The position numbers and the translations under genes were made by a program. A model generated the notes under the pieces. That model searched no databases. It saw only the letters and a list, made by a program, of their open reading frames with translations, and was not told the origin of the DNA. A stretch of DNA of 64,000 nucleotides, from the NCBI RefSeq assembly GCF_014655715.1, contig NZ_BNBM01000018.1, positions 1 through 64,000 of the forward strand, written 5' to 3'. The stretch comes from Streptomyces lanatus (lineage in GTDB: Bacteria; Actinomycetota; Actinomycetes; Streptomycetales; Streptomycetaceae). Below, one piece after another: positions 31,316 to 40,962 of this stretch (positions are counted from its first letter, which is position 1; each line of letters opens with the position of its first letter).

Positions 31316-33933
31316 AGCAGATGCAGCTCGCGGGCTCGCCGTACGGCGTCGCCGCGGCGGTTGACCGACAGTTTCCGGTAGACGCTCTTGAGGTGGGTCT
31401 TCACGGTGTTCACGGAGACGTACAGGTCGGCGGCGATGTCCTCGGTCGACATCAGCTGGGCGAGCCGCTCCAGCACATCGAGTTCCCGTCCGCTGAGGTG
31501 CTCCACCATCAGCGGCGCGGGCTCGCCGCTCGCGGATCCCGGCATGAACCACCCGGCGGCCAGCTCCCGCAGCGGTGCGCCGGCCAGATACGGCCCGAGC
31601 CAGGCACCGGCCTCCAGGAAGGGCAGCCGCAGCCGTTCCCGGCGGGCGTCGGTGAGGGCGCGGGCGAGCAGTCGGCGGGTGGTGGCGAGGTCACCGGCCT
31701 CGTGCGCGGCCTGTGCCCTGAGCAGGGTGGCCCGTACGAGCACCGCGGGGCCGGTGTCCGCCTCGGCGCCGATGACGTCGAGCAGCTCCAGGGCGGTGTC
31801 CGCGTCGCCCGCCGCGAGATGGGCCCGCGCCGCGCCCACCGCGCAGGTGGGCTGCTCGCCGGCCACGGGCCGCAGCACCTCGGCGGCGTCGTCGGGGCGG
31901 CCTTCGGCGAGGTGGGCGGCGGAGGCGATCAGCGCGGCGTGGCCGCGCTCCCAGGGGGAGGCGGTGTCGGCGGTGACGGCCCGTTCGGTGGCCGCGAGGG
32001 CGGCGCGTGCCTTGCCGCGGGCCAGGAGGAGACGGGCGGTGGCGATGGCGCGGCCCGCGGCGGTCACCGGGTCGTGCGGCGCGGACTCGTTCGCCTCGTC
32101 GAGGAGGGCCTCGGCCTCGGCCAGTTCGTTGCGGTCCACGGCGACGGCGGCCAGGACCAGCCGGCCGAGCGCGGAGACGGACGCCCGGGGCAGGCTGAAC
32201 CGCTCCGTCTCGGTCATCGCCGCGACGGCCTTGCGCTCCGCCCGGGTCGGCCAGCCGTCGAGGTAGTCGATGAGCGCCAGATGCTCCAGGGACTCCTCCC
32301 GGGGCAGCGCCGTCGCGGCACCGGCGGTGCTGTCGGCGACGGTGCCGAGCGCGGCCCGCGCGTCCTCGAAGCGCCCCGCCCACAGCCGGGCCGAGCCCAG
32401 GTGGGTCAGCAGCAGCGCGGGCAGCTCCGGATGCTTCTCCAGCAGCTGGGCGGGAACCTCCCGCTCCAGCTCAAGGGCTGCCCGTACGGCCTGTTCCGCG
32501 CGCTTCGGCGACCCCGCGAGACGGGCCGCCAGGGCCTGGAGCAGGGCACAGCTCAGCCGGCCCGCGGCCTCGGTGTCGTCGGTGTCGTCGGAGGTCAGCC
32601 GCTCCTCGGCGTGGTGGAGGCGGGCCAGCGCGGGGTCCAGGTCGCAGTGGGACAGGTCGCGGGCGACACGGACGAGGTCCGCGGCGGGGCTGGCCGGCTC
32701 GGGCCCCATACCGGCGAACAGCTCGGTCAGGTCGTCCGAGCGCAGTCCGGTGAAGAGCTGCCCGATCGCGAGGTCGTCGACGAGGGCACGGGCGGTGAAG
32801 TCCCACTCCCCCGCGGCGGCGCCGTGCGCCAGCATCTCCGGCAGCAGCCCGGACCGCCCCAGCCACCGGGCGGCGCGCAGATGCAGCTCGGGTTCCAGGT
32901 CCGCGTGGCGCTCGCGCAGATGGGCGCGGAGGATCTCCCGGAACAGCGGATGGAGCCGGTACCAGGTGTGCCCGAGGTCCTCCACGAACGCGTTCTCTCG
33001 ATGCAGCCCGGCGAGGATGGACTCGGCGTCGGTCCGTCCGGTCAGCTCGCCCGCCAGGCCCACGCAGAACCGCTCCAGGACGCTGACCCGCATCAGGAGG
33101 TCCTGGGTGGGCGGCGGCTGCCGCTGGAGGACCTCCGCCAGCAGGAAGTCGGCGACCGCGCTGTGCCCGGCCTCGAACTCCTTCAGATACGCCTCCGGGT
33201 CCGGGCGCTGCCGCGCGGCCAGGGCGCACAGCCTGAGACCGGCCGCCCAGCCGCCGGTGCGGTCCACGAGGGCGTCCGCGGCGGGCACGGGCAGCCGCAG
33301 GCCGTGCAGTTCGAGGAGCGCGACCGTCTCCTCGGGGGTGAAGGCCAGCTCGGCGTTGCGGATCTCGGTCATCGCGCCGGCCGCGCGGTAGCGGTGCAGC
33401 GGCAGCAGGGGCTCGGTCCGGGTGACGATGACCAGGCGCAGCCCCGGCGCGGCGTGGTGAAGCACGAACGCCAGCTGTTCGGAGACCGTCGGGCAGCTGA
33501 CCCGGTCGTACTCGTCGAGGACGACGGTCACCACGCGGCCGCCGTCACGGTCGGCGAGGGAAGCGGCGAGCCTGGCCAGCAGCGTGTGGCTGACCCGGCC
33601 CGCGTCGGCCGGGAAGCCGATGTCGTCGTCGACGGGGACTCCGCTGGTGCGCAGGGCCTGCAGCAGATACGCCCAGAACATCCCGGGGCCCTGGATCGCC
33701 GGGTCGAGCGTGAGCCAGGCGACGGGCTGACCCAGGTCGGCCGCCCAGTCGGCGACCAGCAGCGTCTTGCCGGCGCCGGCGGCGCCGTTGACCATCGTCA
33801 GCGGGGTCAGCAGGGCTTGGTCGAGATGTTTGACCAGACGTTCACGGCGCAGGAAGGTGGCGGGCCGGGCCGGCAGCGCGAACCTGGTGCGCAGGAAGGG
33901 GTCCCCGAGCGGATCGACACTCGCTGCCACCAC
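31312..33933 (-). CDS. LAL/MalT-type LuxR family transcriptional regulator
   Basis: The 873-aa regulator has an N-terminal STAND ATPase: LVKHLDQ, then Walker A VNGAAGAGKTLL at about 48-59, Walker B VVTVVLDEYDRV near 140, and a HPLFREILRAHL winged-helix element near 335. A long TPR-like alpha region follows, and a C-terminal LuxR HTH (SGRELDVLERLAQLMSTEDI to VNTVKTHLKSVYRKL) ends the protein. MalT-like proteins bind a small inducer and ATP, oligomerise and activate promoters. Its own operon (membrane protein and small protein) follows with overlap. Confidence 0.93.
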   Translation of the reverse strand: MVAASVDPLGDPFLRTRFALPARPATFLRRERLVKHLDQALLTPLTMVNGAAGAGKTLLVADWAADLGQPVAWLTLDPAIQGPGMFWAYLLQALRTSGVPVDDDIGFPADAGRVSHTLLARLAASLADRDGGRVVTVVLDEYDRVSCPTVSEQLAFVLHHAAPGLRLVIVTRTEPLLPLHRYRAAGAMTEIRNAELAFTPEETVALLELHGLRLPVPAADALVDRTGGWAAGLRLCALAARQRPDPEAYLKEFEAGHSAVADFLLAEVLQRQPPPTQDLLMRVSVLERFCVGLAGELTGRTDAESILAGLHRENAFVEDLGHTWYRLHPLFREILRAHLRERHADLEPELHLRAARWLGRSGLLPEMLAHGAAAGEWDFTARALVDDLAIGQLFTGLRSDDLTELFAGMGPEPASPAADLVRVARDLSHCDLDPALARLHHAEERLTSDDTDDTEAAGRLSCALLQALAARLAGSPKRAEQAVRAALELEREVPAQLLEKHPELPALLLTHLGSARLWAGRFEDARAALGTVADSTAGAATALPREESLEHLALIDYLDGWPTRAERKAVAAMTETERFSLPRASVSALGRLVLAAVAVDRNELAEAEALLDEANESAPHDPVTAAGRAIATARLLLARGKARAALAATERAVTADTASPWERGHAALIASAAHLAEGRPDDAAEVLRPVAGEQPTCAVGAARAHLAAGDADTALELLDVIGAEADTGPAVLVRATLLRAQAAHEAGDLATTRRLLARALTDARRERLRLPFLEAGAWLGPYLAGAPLRELAAGWFMPGSASGEPAPLMVEHLSGRELDVLERLAQLMSTEDIAADLYVSVNTVKTHLKSVYRKLSVNRRGDAVRRARELHLL

Positions 33934-34527
33934 CGTTCACCCCCTGCGGGATCAGGGATGCAGTTCGAAATCGGGTTTCCCCACACCACCATCACAGCTT
34001 TACGCCGTTCGTGCGCGCCGGGCAGGGGCGCGGGGCTGTGTCGATCTGCGGCTCCGCTGCGTGGGCGCGATCAGCCACAACGGCACCGCAGCCGAACAAC
34101 AACCCATCACGGCGCTCCCCCGGCGGAGCCGACCGCATCGTCCGGCACCGGTCCCTCCCCTCGTGGGGACCGGTGCCGAACGGCGGGGCGGAGTCGATCC
34201 TCGACCTGTCGGCCGGTGGGCCGGCGGGTCAGAACGGATCGAGCAGGACGGGGGCCGCGTGATGTGCTCGTGGTTGCTTCGGAAGCGGATCCGGCGAAAG
34301 GTGGCCGAGAACGTGCGGCGCCATGAGTGGTGTCTCCGAGCTCCGGTCTTGTGGCCTGCCTGAGCGGGGTGCGGGAGCTGCGCACTTGCGTCGTGATCCT
34401 GCCAGCCGAGGGTGCCGGGGAGGAGGTTCCGGTCTCCGGAGGCACCCTTAACCGCAGGTCAGCCGTATAGGGTGAGTTTTCCGGTCCGGATGTCCATGGC
34501 GCGGCCTACCCGAGTGGAGGAGTGGAG
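33934..34527. other. Gene-free region with a dispersed Streptomyces intergenic repeat
   Basis: About 590 bp between divergent genes, with no credible coding frame. Positions 34023-34095 (CAGGGGCGCGGGGCTGTGTC, then GCGGCTCCGCTGCGTGGGCG and ATCAGCCACAACGG) match, from memory, a short sequence scattered between genes in many Streptomyces chromosomes. Promoters for the LAL operon and the WD40 gene must lie here, but none stands out. Confidence 0.5.
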
Positions 34528-37500
34528 TTGAGTTCCGACTCGTCGGCGCGCACCGCGTTCGCGGAACGGCTCGCGCTGCTGTACAAGGAGGCCGGCAACC
34601 CTCCGCTGAAGAGCGTGTCCGAGGCGGTCGTCCGGCTCCACCGGGTCGACGAGCGGGGCCGTCCGGTACGGGTCTCCGCCCAGCGGATCAGCGACTGGCG
34701 CCGGGCGAAGAACGTACCCGCCCAGTTCGCCGCCCTGTCCGCCGTCCTGCATGTCCTGATCCCCCAGGCGCGGCGCGAGCGGCCCACGCCGGTGTCCGCC
34801 GGGCTCTACGACCTCGGGCACTGGCAGCGGCTGTGGGAGAAGGCGACCTCCGGGGAAGAGGAGGAGCAGACTCCGGTCGAGGCGCCGGCGGTGTCCGGCG
34901 GGGTGTGTCCGTACCGGGGACTGGCCTCCTACCGGCAGCAGGACGCCCGCTGGTTCTTCGGCCGGGAGCGCAGCACCGAGTCCCTGGTGAACCAGCTCCA
35001 CGCGGTGGAGAAGAGCGGCGGCCTGGTCATGCTGGTCGGCGCCTCGGGCGCCGGGAAGTCCTCCCTGCTCAACGCCGGTCTGGTGCCCGCCCTGCGCGGC
35101 GGCGCGCTGGGCGGGGACAGCGGCGGGGACGGGACGGTCGTCCAGCTGGTGCCGGGCGGTGATCCGCTCGCGGAGGTGAGCCGCCGGATTCCGGAACTCG
35201 CGGACGTCATCGCCTCCGCCGGCCCCGACCGGCGCGGCGAGGCCGAGGGCGTCGAGGCGGACGAGCCGTGCGCCGACTTCGTGCGGGCCACCCGGGAGGC
35301 CGTCGCCGCCTGGGCCCGCCGCGAGGCGTCCGCGGGCGCCCCGCCGGTGCTCATCGTCGACCAGTTCGAGGAGACCTTCACCCTCTGCCCGGATGAATCG
35401 GACCGCCGTACCTTCGTCCAGCTCCTGAACGCCGCCTGCACCCCCGCCGACCCCGGCGACCCGCCGCCCGTCCTCGTCGTCCTCGGCATCCGCGCCGACT
35501 TCTACGAGCAGTGCCTCGCCCACCCGGAGCTGGCCGACGCCCTCCAGCACCGGCACATGGTGCTGGGCCCGCTGACCACCGCCGAGCTGCGGGAGGCCGT
35601 GACCGGTCCGGCCAAGGCCGTGGGGCTCGAACTGGAGCCGGGCCTGGCCGAGCTGATCGTGCGGGAGGTGAGCGCCGACGGTTCGCGCGGCACCCATGAC
35701 GCGGGCGCCCTGCCTCTGCTGTCGCACGCCCTGCTCGCCACCTGGCAGCGCCGCAGGTCGGGCCGGCTGACGGTGGCCGGATACCGCGCGGCGGGCGGCA
35801 TCCAGGGCGCGGTCGCCGCCACCGCCGAGCGGGCCTGGTCCGGCCTGGACCCGGCGGCACGCTCGGCGGCCCGGCTGCTGCTGCTACGCCTGGTCCGCCT
35901 CGGCGAGGACACCATGGCCACCCGGCGGCGCGGGACTCGACGGCAGCTGGCGGCGGAGTCGACGAACCCCGGCAAGACGGAGGAGTCCCTCGAAGCGCTG
36001 GTGCGGGCGCGTCTGGTGACGCTGGACGCGGAGACCGTGGAGATCACCCACGAGGCGCTGCTGCACGCCTGGCCCCGGCTGCGGGACTGGATCGACGAGG
36101 ACCGGCAGGGCAATCTGCTGCGCCAGCGGCTGGAGGAGGACGGCCAGGCCTGGGAGGGCTCGAACCGTGACTCGTCGCTGCTGTACCGGGGCTCCCGCCT
36201 GGAGCAGGCGCACAACTGGGCGCGTTCGGCCGGGGGCACCTTCCTCACCCGTGGCGCGGTGGAGTTCCTGGCCGCCTCGGTACGGCTGCGCAGGCGCACG
36301 GTGTGGATCATGCGCAGTGCGGTCGCGGCGCTGGTCGCGCTGGCGATGCTGGCCGTGGGCGCGGCGGTCGTCGCCTGGCAGCAGCGCAACGACGCCATGT
36401 TCGCGCAGGTCCTCGCCGAGGCCGACCGCTTCCAGTACACCGACCCGTCGCTGTCCGCCCAGCTCGACCTGGTGGCCCACCGGCTGCGCCCCGACGACGA
36501 GAACGCCACCAGCCGTCTGATCTCCATCGTGAACGCGCCGCTCGCCACGCCCCTGCGCGGCCACACCGGCGCCGTCTACCTCACCAGCTTCAGCCCGGAC
36601 GGCAAGCTCCTGGCCACCGCCAGCTACGACCGGACGGTACGGCTGTGGGACGTCTCCGACCGGGACCGGCCCCGGCCCCTGGGCAAGCCCCTGACCGGGC
36701 ACCGGAGCTGGGTGAGCAGCGCCGTCTTCAGCCCGGACGGCCACACCCTGGCCAGCGCGGCCGACGACGGCACGATCCGGCTGTGGGACATACGCGACCC
36801 GGGCCGGCCCCGGCCGATCGGCGCGCCCCTGACCGGGCACAAGGGCACGATCTATCTGGTCGCGTTCAGCCCCGACGGCCGCAGCCTCGCCTCCGTCAGC
36901 GAGGACCGCACCGTACGGCTGTGGGACGTGGCCGATCCGAAGCGGCCGAAGACCCGCGTGACCCTGACCGGCGCCGAGGCCGCCGTGCGGTCGGTGGCGT
37001 TCAGCCCGGACGGGGACACGCTCGCGGCCGGGGGCGACGACGACCGGATCCGGCTGTGGGACGTGGCCGACCCGGACCGCCCGAAGCAGCTCGGCACGCT
37101 GACCGGGCACACCAGCCTGGTCCACTCCGTCGCCTTCAGCCCGGACGGTCGCACCCTCGCCAGCGGCAGCGCCGACGACAGCATCCGGCTCTGGGACGTC
37201 TCCGACCCGCGCCACGGCAGCCAGCTGGGCGCCCCGCTCACCGGGCACACCGGCCCCATCTGGTCGGTGGCCTTCAACCCGGCCGGCACCATGCTGGCCG
37301 CCGCCAGCGCGGACAGCACGGCGAGCCTGTGGAACGTGAGCGACCCGGCGTATCCCTCGCAGGTCGGCGAGCCCCTCGCGGGTGCCAGCGGGGAGATGTA
37401 CGCGCTCGGGTTCAGCCCGGACGGCCGTACGCTCGCGACCGGCAACGGCGACAGCAAGGTGCGCCTGTGGTCGATCCCCACCTCGGACATGATCGGCGGG

Positions 37501-38517
37501 AACGGCGCGTTCCGCCCGGACGGCAAGGTGCTGGCCACGGCCGCGCGCGACGGGGCGATCCGGCTGTGGGACGTACGGGACGCGGCCCGCCCCGTGGCGC
37601 TGAGCGAGCCGTTCCTGCCCGGGGACACCGGCCAGCGCTCCCAGGTGTTCTCGCCCGACGGCCGTACTCTCGCGGTGACGACCGGCGAGCAGAGCGTGCG
37701 CCTGTGGAACGTCGGCGACCCGGCCCACCCCGTCTCCTACGGCTCCCCCATCTTCCTGCGCACCCGTTTCATGGGCCCCGACGCGCTGGCGTACAGCCCG
37801 GACGGGCGCACCCTGGCCACCGCCTACGACGAGCGCACCATCCGGCTGTGGAACGTCAGCGACCCCGCCCATGTGAAGCCGCTCGGCGCCCCCATCACCG
37901 GGCACACCGGCTATATCAACTCCCTCGAGTTCAGCCGGGACGGCCGCAGCCTCGCCAGCGGCAGCGCGGACTCCACGATCCGGCTGTGGGACGTGACCGA
38001 GCCGGCCCGGCCCAGGACGCTGGCCAGGCTCACCGGGCACACCGGGCCCGTCAACGCGCTCGACTACAGCCCGGACGGCCAGACGCTGGCCAGCGGCGGT
38101 GACGACGACACCGTACGGCTGTGGGACGTCAGCGATCCGCGCGAGGCGAGCGAGCGGGGCGCGCCCCTGACCGGGCACACCGAGTCGGTCGTGTCGCTGA
38201 CGTTCAGCAAGGGCGGGCGCTATATGGCCAGCGGCGGCAATGACAACACGGTCCGGCTGTGGAACGTCTCCGACCCCTCCGACGCCACCGCGATCGGCCA
38301 GGCGATGAGCCCCAACGCCAAGACCGGCAACTTCCTGTCGTTCAGCCCCGCCAGCCATATGCTCGGCGTCTCCAGCGGCACCGACACCGTCCGGCTGTGG
38401 AACCTCGATGTGGACCAGGCGATCAGCCACGTGTGCTCGACCACGCAGGGCGTACTGACGCGGGACAGGTGGCATGAGTACCTGCCCAAGTTGTCGTACG
38501 AGCCGCCGTGCCGGTAG
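34528..38517 (+). CDS. nSTAND ATPase with 14 WD40 repeats
   Basis: About 1,329 aa. Residues 1-105 form an HTH-like domain (SVSEAVVRLH to SAQRISDWRRAKNVPAQF) standard in actinobacterial STAND proteins. Residues 125-530 are an nSTAND1 module with CPYRGLASYRQQDARWFFGR, Walker A LVGASGAGKSSLLN and Walker B PPVLIVDQFEETF. A single membrane helix (about 593-615, SAVAALVALAMLAVGAAVVAW) separates it from 14 WD40 repeats, enough for two seven-bladed propellers. Such proteins are ligand-sensing switches, sometimes immune receptors. GGAGG at 34516-34520 fits TTG 34528 (seven bases) better than GTG 34522 (one base). Confidence 0.9.
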   Translation: MSSDSSARTAFAERLALLYKEAGNPPLKSVSEAVVRLHRVDERGRPVRVSAQRISDWRRAKNVPAQFAALSAVLHVLIPQARRERPTPVSAGLYDLGHWQRLWEKATSGEEEEQTPVEAPAVSGGVCPYRGLASYRQQDARWFFGRERSTESLVNQLHAVEKSGGLVMLVGASGAGKSSLLNAGLVPALRGGALGGDSGGDGTVVQLVPGGDPLAEVSRRIPELADVIASAGPDRRGEAEGVEADEPCADFVRATREAVAAWARREASAGAPPVLIVDQFEETFTLCPDESDRRTFVQLLNAACTPADPGDPPPVLVVLGIRADFYEQCLAHPELADALQHRHMVLGPLTTAELREAVTGPAKAVGLELEPGLAELIVREVSADGSRGTHDAGALPLLSHALLATWQRRRSGRLTVAGYRAAGGIQGAVAATAERAWSGLDPAARSAARLLLLRLVRLGEDTMATRRRGTRRQLAAESTNPGKTEESLEALVRARLVTLDAETVEITHEALLHAWPRLRDWIDEDRQGNLLRQRLEEDGQAWEGSNRDSSLLYRGSRLEQAHNWARSAGGTFLTRGAVEFLAASVRLRRRTVWIMRSAVAALVALAMLAVGAAVVAWQQRNDAMFAQVLAEADRFQYTDPSLSAQLDLVAHRLRPDDENATSRLISIVNAPLATPLRGHTGAVYLTSFSPDGKLLATASYDRTVRLWDVSDRDRPRPLGKPLTGHRSWVSSAVFSPDGHTLASAADDGTIRLWDIRDPGRPRPIGAPLTGHKGTIYLVAFSPDGRSLASVSEDRTVRLWDVADPKRPKTRVTLTGAEAAVRSVAFSPDGDTLAAGGDDDRIRLWDVADPDRPKQLGTLTGHTSLVHSVAFSPDGRTLASGSADDSIRLWDVSDPRHGSQLGAPLTGHTGPIWSVAFNPAGTMLAAASADSTASLWNVSDPAYPSQVGEPLAGASGEMYALGFSPDGRTLATGNGDSKVRLWSIPTSDMIGGNGAFRPDGKVLATAARDGAIRLWDVRDAARPVALSEPFLPGDTGQRSQVFSPDGRTLAVTTGEQSVRLWNVGDPAHPVSYGSPIFLRTRFMGPDALAYSPDGRTLATAYDERTIRLWNVSDPAHVKPLGAPITGHTGYINSLEFSRDGRSLASGSADSTIRLWDVTEPARPRTLARLTGHTGPVNALDYSPDGQTLASGGDDDTVRLWDVSDPREASERGAPLTGHTESVVSLTFSKGGRYMASGGNDNTVRLWNVSDPSDATAIGQAMSPNAKTGNFLSFSPASHMLGVSSGTDTVRLWNLDVDQAISHVCSTTQGVLTRDRWHEYLPKLSYEPPCR

Positions 38518-38631
38518 CGATGGGATGAGGGGTGGGACGGACAGCGGTTACCGTGATCCCGATCACACCCCTCCTCACAGCCGATGAGGCGACTCCCGTG
38601 AGGCAGGCAGCCTTGTTACTGTTGGGCACAG

Positions 38632-38669
38632 CCCGATCGCTGGTGCATCCCCCGTCGCCAGCGATCGGG
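38632..38669 (+). terminator. Hairpin with U-rich tail
   Basis: CCCGATCGCTGG (38632-38643) pairs perfectly with CCAGCGATCGGG (38658-38669) across a 14-base loop, followed by TCTTTC. It lies after the WD40 gene and eight bases before the glycosyltransferase start, so it may act as terminator or as a 5' regulatory hairpin. Confidence 0.65.
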
Positions 38670-38677
38670 TCTTTCGC

Positions 38678-39478
38678 ATGCCCGCGTACGCTGAGGCGGT
38701 GCCCCCCGCATCCCGGCGCGTCATCGTCGTCACCGCTGTCCACGGCCCTTCGGCGGCGTTCCTGCCCGAGGCCCACGAGTCGCTGTGCGCCCAGGAGTTG
38801 CCGCCGGGCTGGGAGTGGCACTGGGTGATCCAGGAGGACGGCCGCACGGACGACGTCCGCCCCTACGTCCCCGACGACTCCCGCGTCTCCTTCCACCAGG
38901 GCCGTCCCGGCGGCCCCGGCGTCGCCCGCACCTTCGCCCTCGCGCATGCCGAGGGCGCCCATGTGAAGATCCTCGACGCCGACGACCAGCTCACCCCCGG
39001 CGCCCTGGCCCGCGACCTGGCCGCCCTGGAGGCCGACCCGGCCATCGGCTGGACCACCTCCCGCGCCCTGGACCTCCTCCCGGACGGCACGACGACGGGC
39101 TTCCCCGGCGACCCCGCCGAGGGGCCCATCGAACCGGGCGCCGTACTGGACTTCTGGCGGGCCCACGACTTCCGCGCCCCGGTCCACCCGGCGACCCTGT
39201 GCGTACGCCGGGACCTCCTGCTCGCCCTCGGCGGCTGGATGGCACTCCCGGCCTCGGAGGACACCGGCCTGCTGCTCGCGCTGAACTCCGTGAGCCGGGG
39301 CTGGTTCTCCGCCGAGCCGGGCCTGCTCTACCGCAAGTGGGAGGGCCAGATGACAGGCATGCCGGCCCACGCCGACCCGGCGGAGCGACGGGCCCGCATG
39401 GCCGTGGTGGAGACCAGGGCACGAGCACTGGCCTCCTTCGGCTGGCGTTGCCCGCCCCCTACTCCGTCTGCTCCGTGA
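38678..39478 (+). CDS. Family 2 glycosyltransferase
   Basis: The 266-aa protein has a GT-A fold: VIVVTAVHGPSAAFLPEAHESL with the nucleotide-binding strand, WVIQEDGRTDD, GPGVARTFALAHAEG, and the metal-binding KILDADDQLTPGAL near residue 98. A SEDTGLLLAL motif in the second half is acceptor-side. There is no membrane segment. Transfer of a sugar from a nucleotide donor is expected; the product is unknown. ATG 38678 and GTG 38699 are both possible starts. Its last 20 bases overlap the convergent ferredoxin gene. Confidence 0.88.
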   Translation: MPAYAEAVPPASRRVIVVTAVHGPSAAFLPEAHESLCAQELPPGWEWHWVIQEDGRTDDVRPYVPDDSRVSFHQGRPGGPGVARTFALAHAEGAHVKILDADDQLTPGALARDLAALEADPAIGWTTSRALDLLPDGTTTGFPGDPAEGPIEPGAVLDFWRAHDFRAPVHPATLCVRRDLLLALGGWMALPASEDTGLLLALNSVSRGWFSAEPGLLYRKWEGQMTGMPAHADPAERRARMAVVETRARALASFGWRCPPPTPSAP

Positions 39479-39656
39479 CGGAGATGGCCTGCGACGGGCA
39501 CCTCTCGACGGCCTCCCGCACCCGCGGGTCGTCGCCTTCGCCCTCCTGTCCCGGGCGTACCACGCCGTAGTCGTCCACGAAGTCGAAGACCGCCGGGGCG
39601 TGATACACGCACTCGGCCGAGCCGTAACACACCTCGCGGTCGATGGAGATCCTCAT
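39459..39656 (-). CDS. Ferredoxin, single [3Fe-4S] type
   Basis: The 65-aa protein has cluster ligands Cys10, Cys16 and Cys53 (CYGSAECVYHAPAVF, VERCPSQAI), the C-x5-C...CP pattern of actinobacterial [3Fe-4S] ferredoxins that feed P450s and related oxygenases. Position 13, where a fourth Cys would sit, is Ser. Its start overlaps the amidohydrolase stop by four bases, so the two are translated together. The nearest P450 in the window is 17 kb away. Confidence 0.9.
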   Translation of the reverse strand: MRISIDREVCYGSAECVYHAPAVFDFVDDYGVVRPGQEGEGDDPRVREAVERCPSQAISVTEQTE

Positions 39657-40885
39657 CCGCGCTCTCGGTCCTCCTGGTCAAAGGGGAGGTCGAGCATCCG
39701 GATCGCGTTCCCGCGCAGCAGCTTGTAGGCGACCTCGTAGGGCAGCCCGCCGACGTGCTCCTCGGCCACCCGCTTCGTCTCCGGCCAGGTCGAGTCGACG
39801 TGCGGATAGTCCGTCTCGAAGGTGGCGTTGTCGACGCCGACCGTCTCGATCGCCTCGATGCCGTGCTTGTCCCGGAAGAAGCAGCAGAAGATCTGCCGGT
39901 AGTAGTACGTCGACGGCGGCTCCGGGATGAGGTCCTTCACACCGCCCCAGGCCCGGTGCTCCTCCCACACGTCGTCCGCGCGCTCCAGGGCGTACGGGAT
40001 CCAGCCCATCTGCCCCTCGCTGTAAGCGAGTTTGAGCCGAGGGAATTTGACGAGCACCCCGGAGAACAGGAAGTCCATCATCGACGCCATGGCGTTGTTG
40101 AAGCTGAGGGACGCCTGGACGGCGGGCGGGGCGTCGGGCGAGGCGGCCGGCATCTGCGAGCTGCTGCCGATGTGCATGTTGACGACCGTGCCGGTCTCCT
40201 CGCAGGCCGCGAAGAACGGGTCCCAGTACCCGGAGTGGATCGACGGCAGCCCGAGATAGGTGGGGATCTCACTGAACGTCACCGCCCGCACCCCGCGCGC
40301 CGCGTTCCGGTGGATCTCCTTGACCGCGAGGTCGATGTCCCACAGCGGGATCAGACACAGCGGGATCAGCCGGCCGCCGCTGTCGCCGCACCACTCCTCG
40401 ACCATCCAGTCGTTGTAGGCGCGCACACAGGCGAGCCCGACCTCCAGGTCCTTGGCCTCGGCGAAGGTCTGCCCGCAGAAGCGGGGGAAGGTCGGGAAGC
40501 ACAGGGACGCCTCGACATGGTTGATGTCCATGTCCGCGAGCCGCGCCTTCGGATCCCAGCAGCCACGCCGCATCTGCTCGCGCGTGATCCCGTCGAGCGT
40601 CATCTCGTCCCTGCTGAATCCGACGGCCGCGATGATGCGCTTGTACGGGAACAGATCGCCCTCGTACTCCCACCAGTCGGTGAGCTGGCCGTCCGGATCC
40701 GTGGTGAACCGGTACTTCCCGCCGATGTACTCCAGTTCACCGATCCCGGCGGTGAGGGGCTTCGGCCCCCGGTCCCGGTACTTGGCCGGGAGCCAGGTCT
40801 CGAAGAGATGCGCGGGCTCAATCACGTGATCGTCCACGCTGATGACCTTGGGCAGGTCCTTGGTGCCGCTCTCGGTACTGGCCAC
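39653..40885 (-). CDS. Amidohydrolase-2 family protein
   Basis: The 410-aa TIM-barrel hydrolase has VISVDDHVIEPAHLFETWLP with the metal-binding DxH-like strand, TVVNMHIGSSSQMP with a further His, LKLAYSEGQMGWIPY, and the terminal ETDYPHVDSTWPET with the catalytic Asp. Relatives act as decarboxylases or hydrolases in degradation of cyclic or steroid-like compounds. It is translationally coupled to a ferredoxin. A 23-bp palindrome immediately upstream suggests control by a TetR-type repressor not in the window. Confidence 0.88.
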   Translation of the reverse strand: MASTESGTKDLPKVISVDDHVIEPAHLFETWLPAKYRDRGPKPLTAGIGELEYIGGKYRFTTDPDGQLTDWWEYEGDLFPYKRIIAAVGFSRDEMTLDGITREQMRRGCWDPKARLADMDINHVEASLCFPTFPRFCGQTFAEAKDLEVGLACVRAYNDWMVEEWCGDSGGRLIPLCLIPLWDIDLAVKEIHRNAARGVRAVTFSEIPTYLGLPSIHSGYWDPFFAACEETGTVVNMHIGSSSQMPAASPDAPPAVQASLSFNNAMASMMDFLFSGVLVKFPRLKLAYSEGQMGWIPYALERADDVWEEHRAWGGVKDLIPEPPSTYYYRQIFCCFFRDKHGIEAIETVGVDNATFETDYPHVDSTWPETKRVAEEHVGGLPYEVAYKLLRGNAIRMLDLPFDQEDRERG

Positions 40886-40897
40886 GCCACGCCTCCC

Positions 40898-40920
40898 GAA
40901 TCTGACGGTCCATCAGATTC
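40898..40920. promoter_or_regulatory. Palindromic operator before the amidohydrolase-ferredoxin operon
   Basis: GAATCTGA (40898-40905) and TCAGATTC (40913-40920) are perfect inverted repeats around CGGTCCA, 12 bases upstream of the GTG at 40885. The size and spacing are those of TetR-family operators. Confidence 0.65.
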
Positions 40921-40962
40921 AGGGTAGGGGGCGTCCCGGGGGGCGGCAAGAGACGGACCTCG

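Noticed and set aside
31219..34326. A 1,035-codon open frame on the plus strand opposite the LAL regulator
   Set aside because: It is the mirror of a high-GC gene; the product is Gly/Arg/Gln-rich with no domain, while the minus strand encodes a complete LuxR-type protein.
36600..38400. Regular repeats spaced about 130 bp, as a possible CRISPR or satellite array
   Set aside because: They are the coding repeats of WD40 blades, with diverged sequence and no conserved spacer structure.
35884..38475. An 863-codon minus-strand frame opposite the WD40 gene
   Set aside because: Its repeats only mirror the WD40 codons; it has no recognisable fold.
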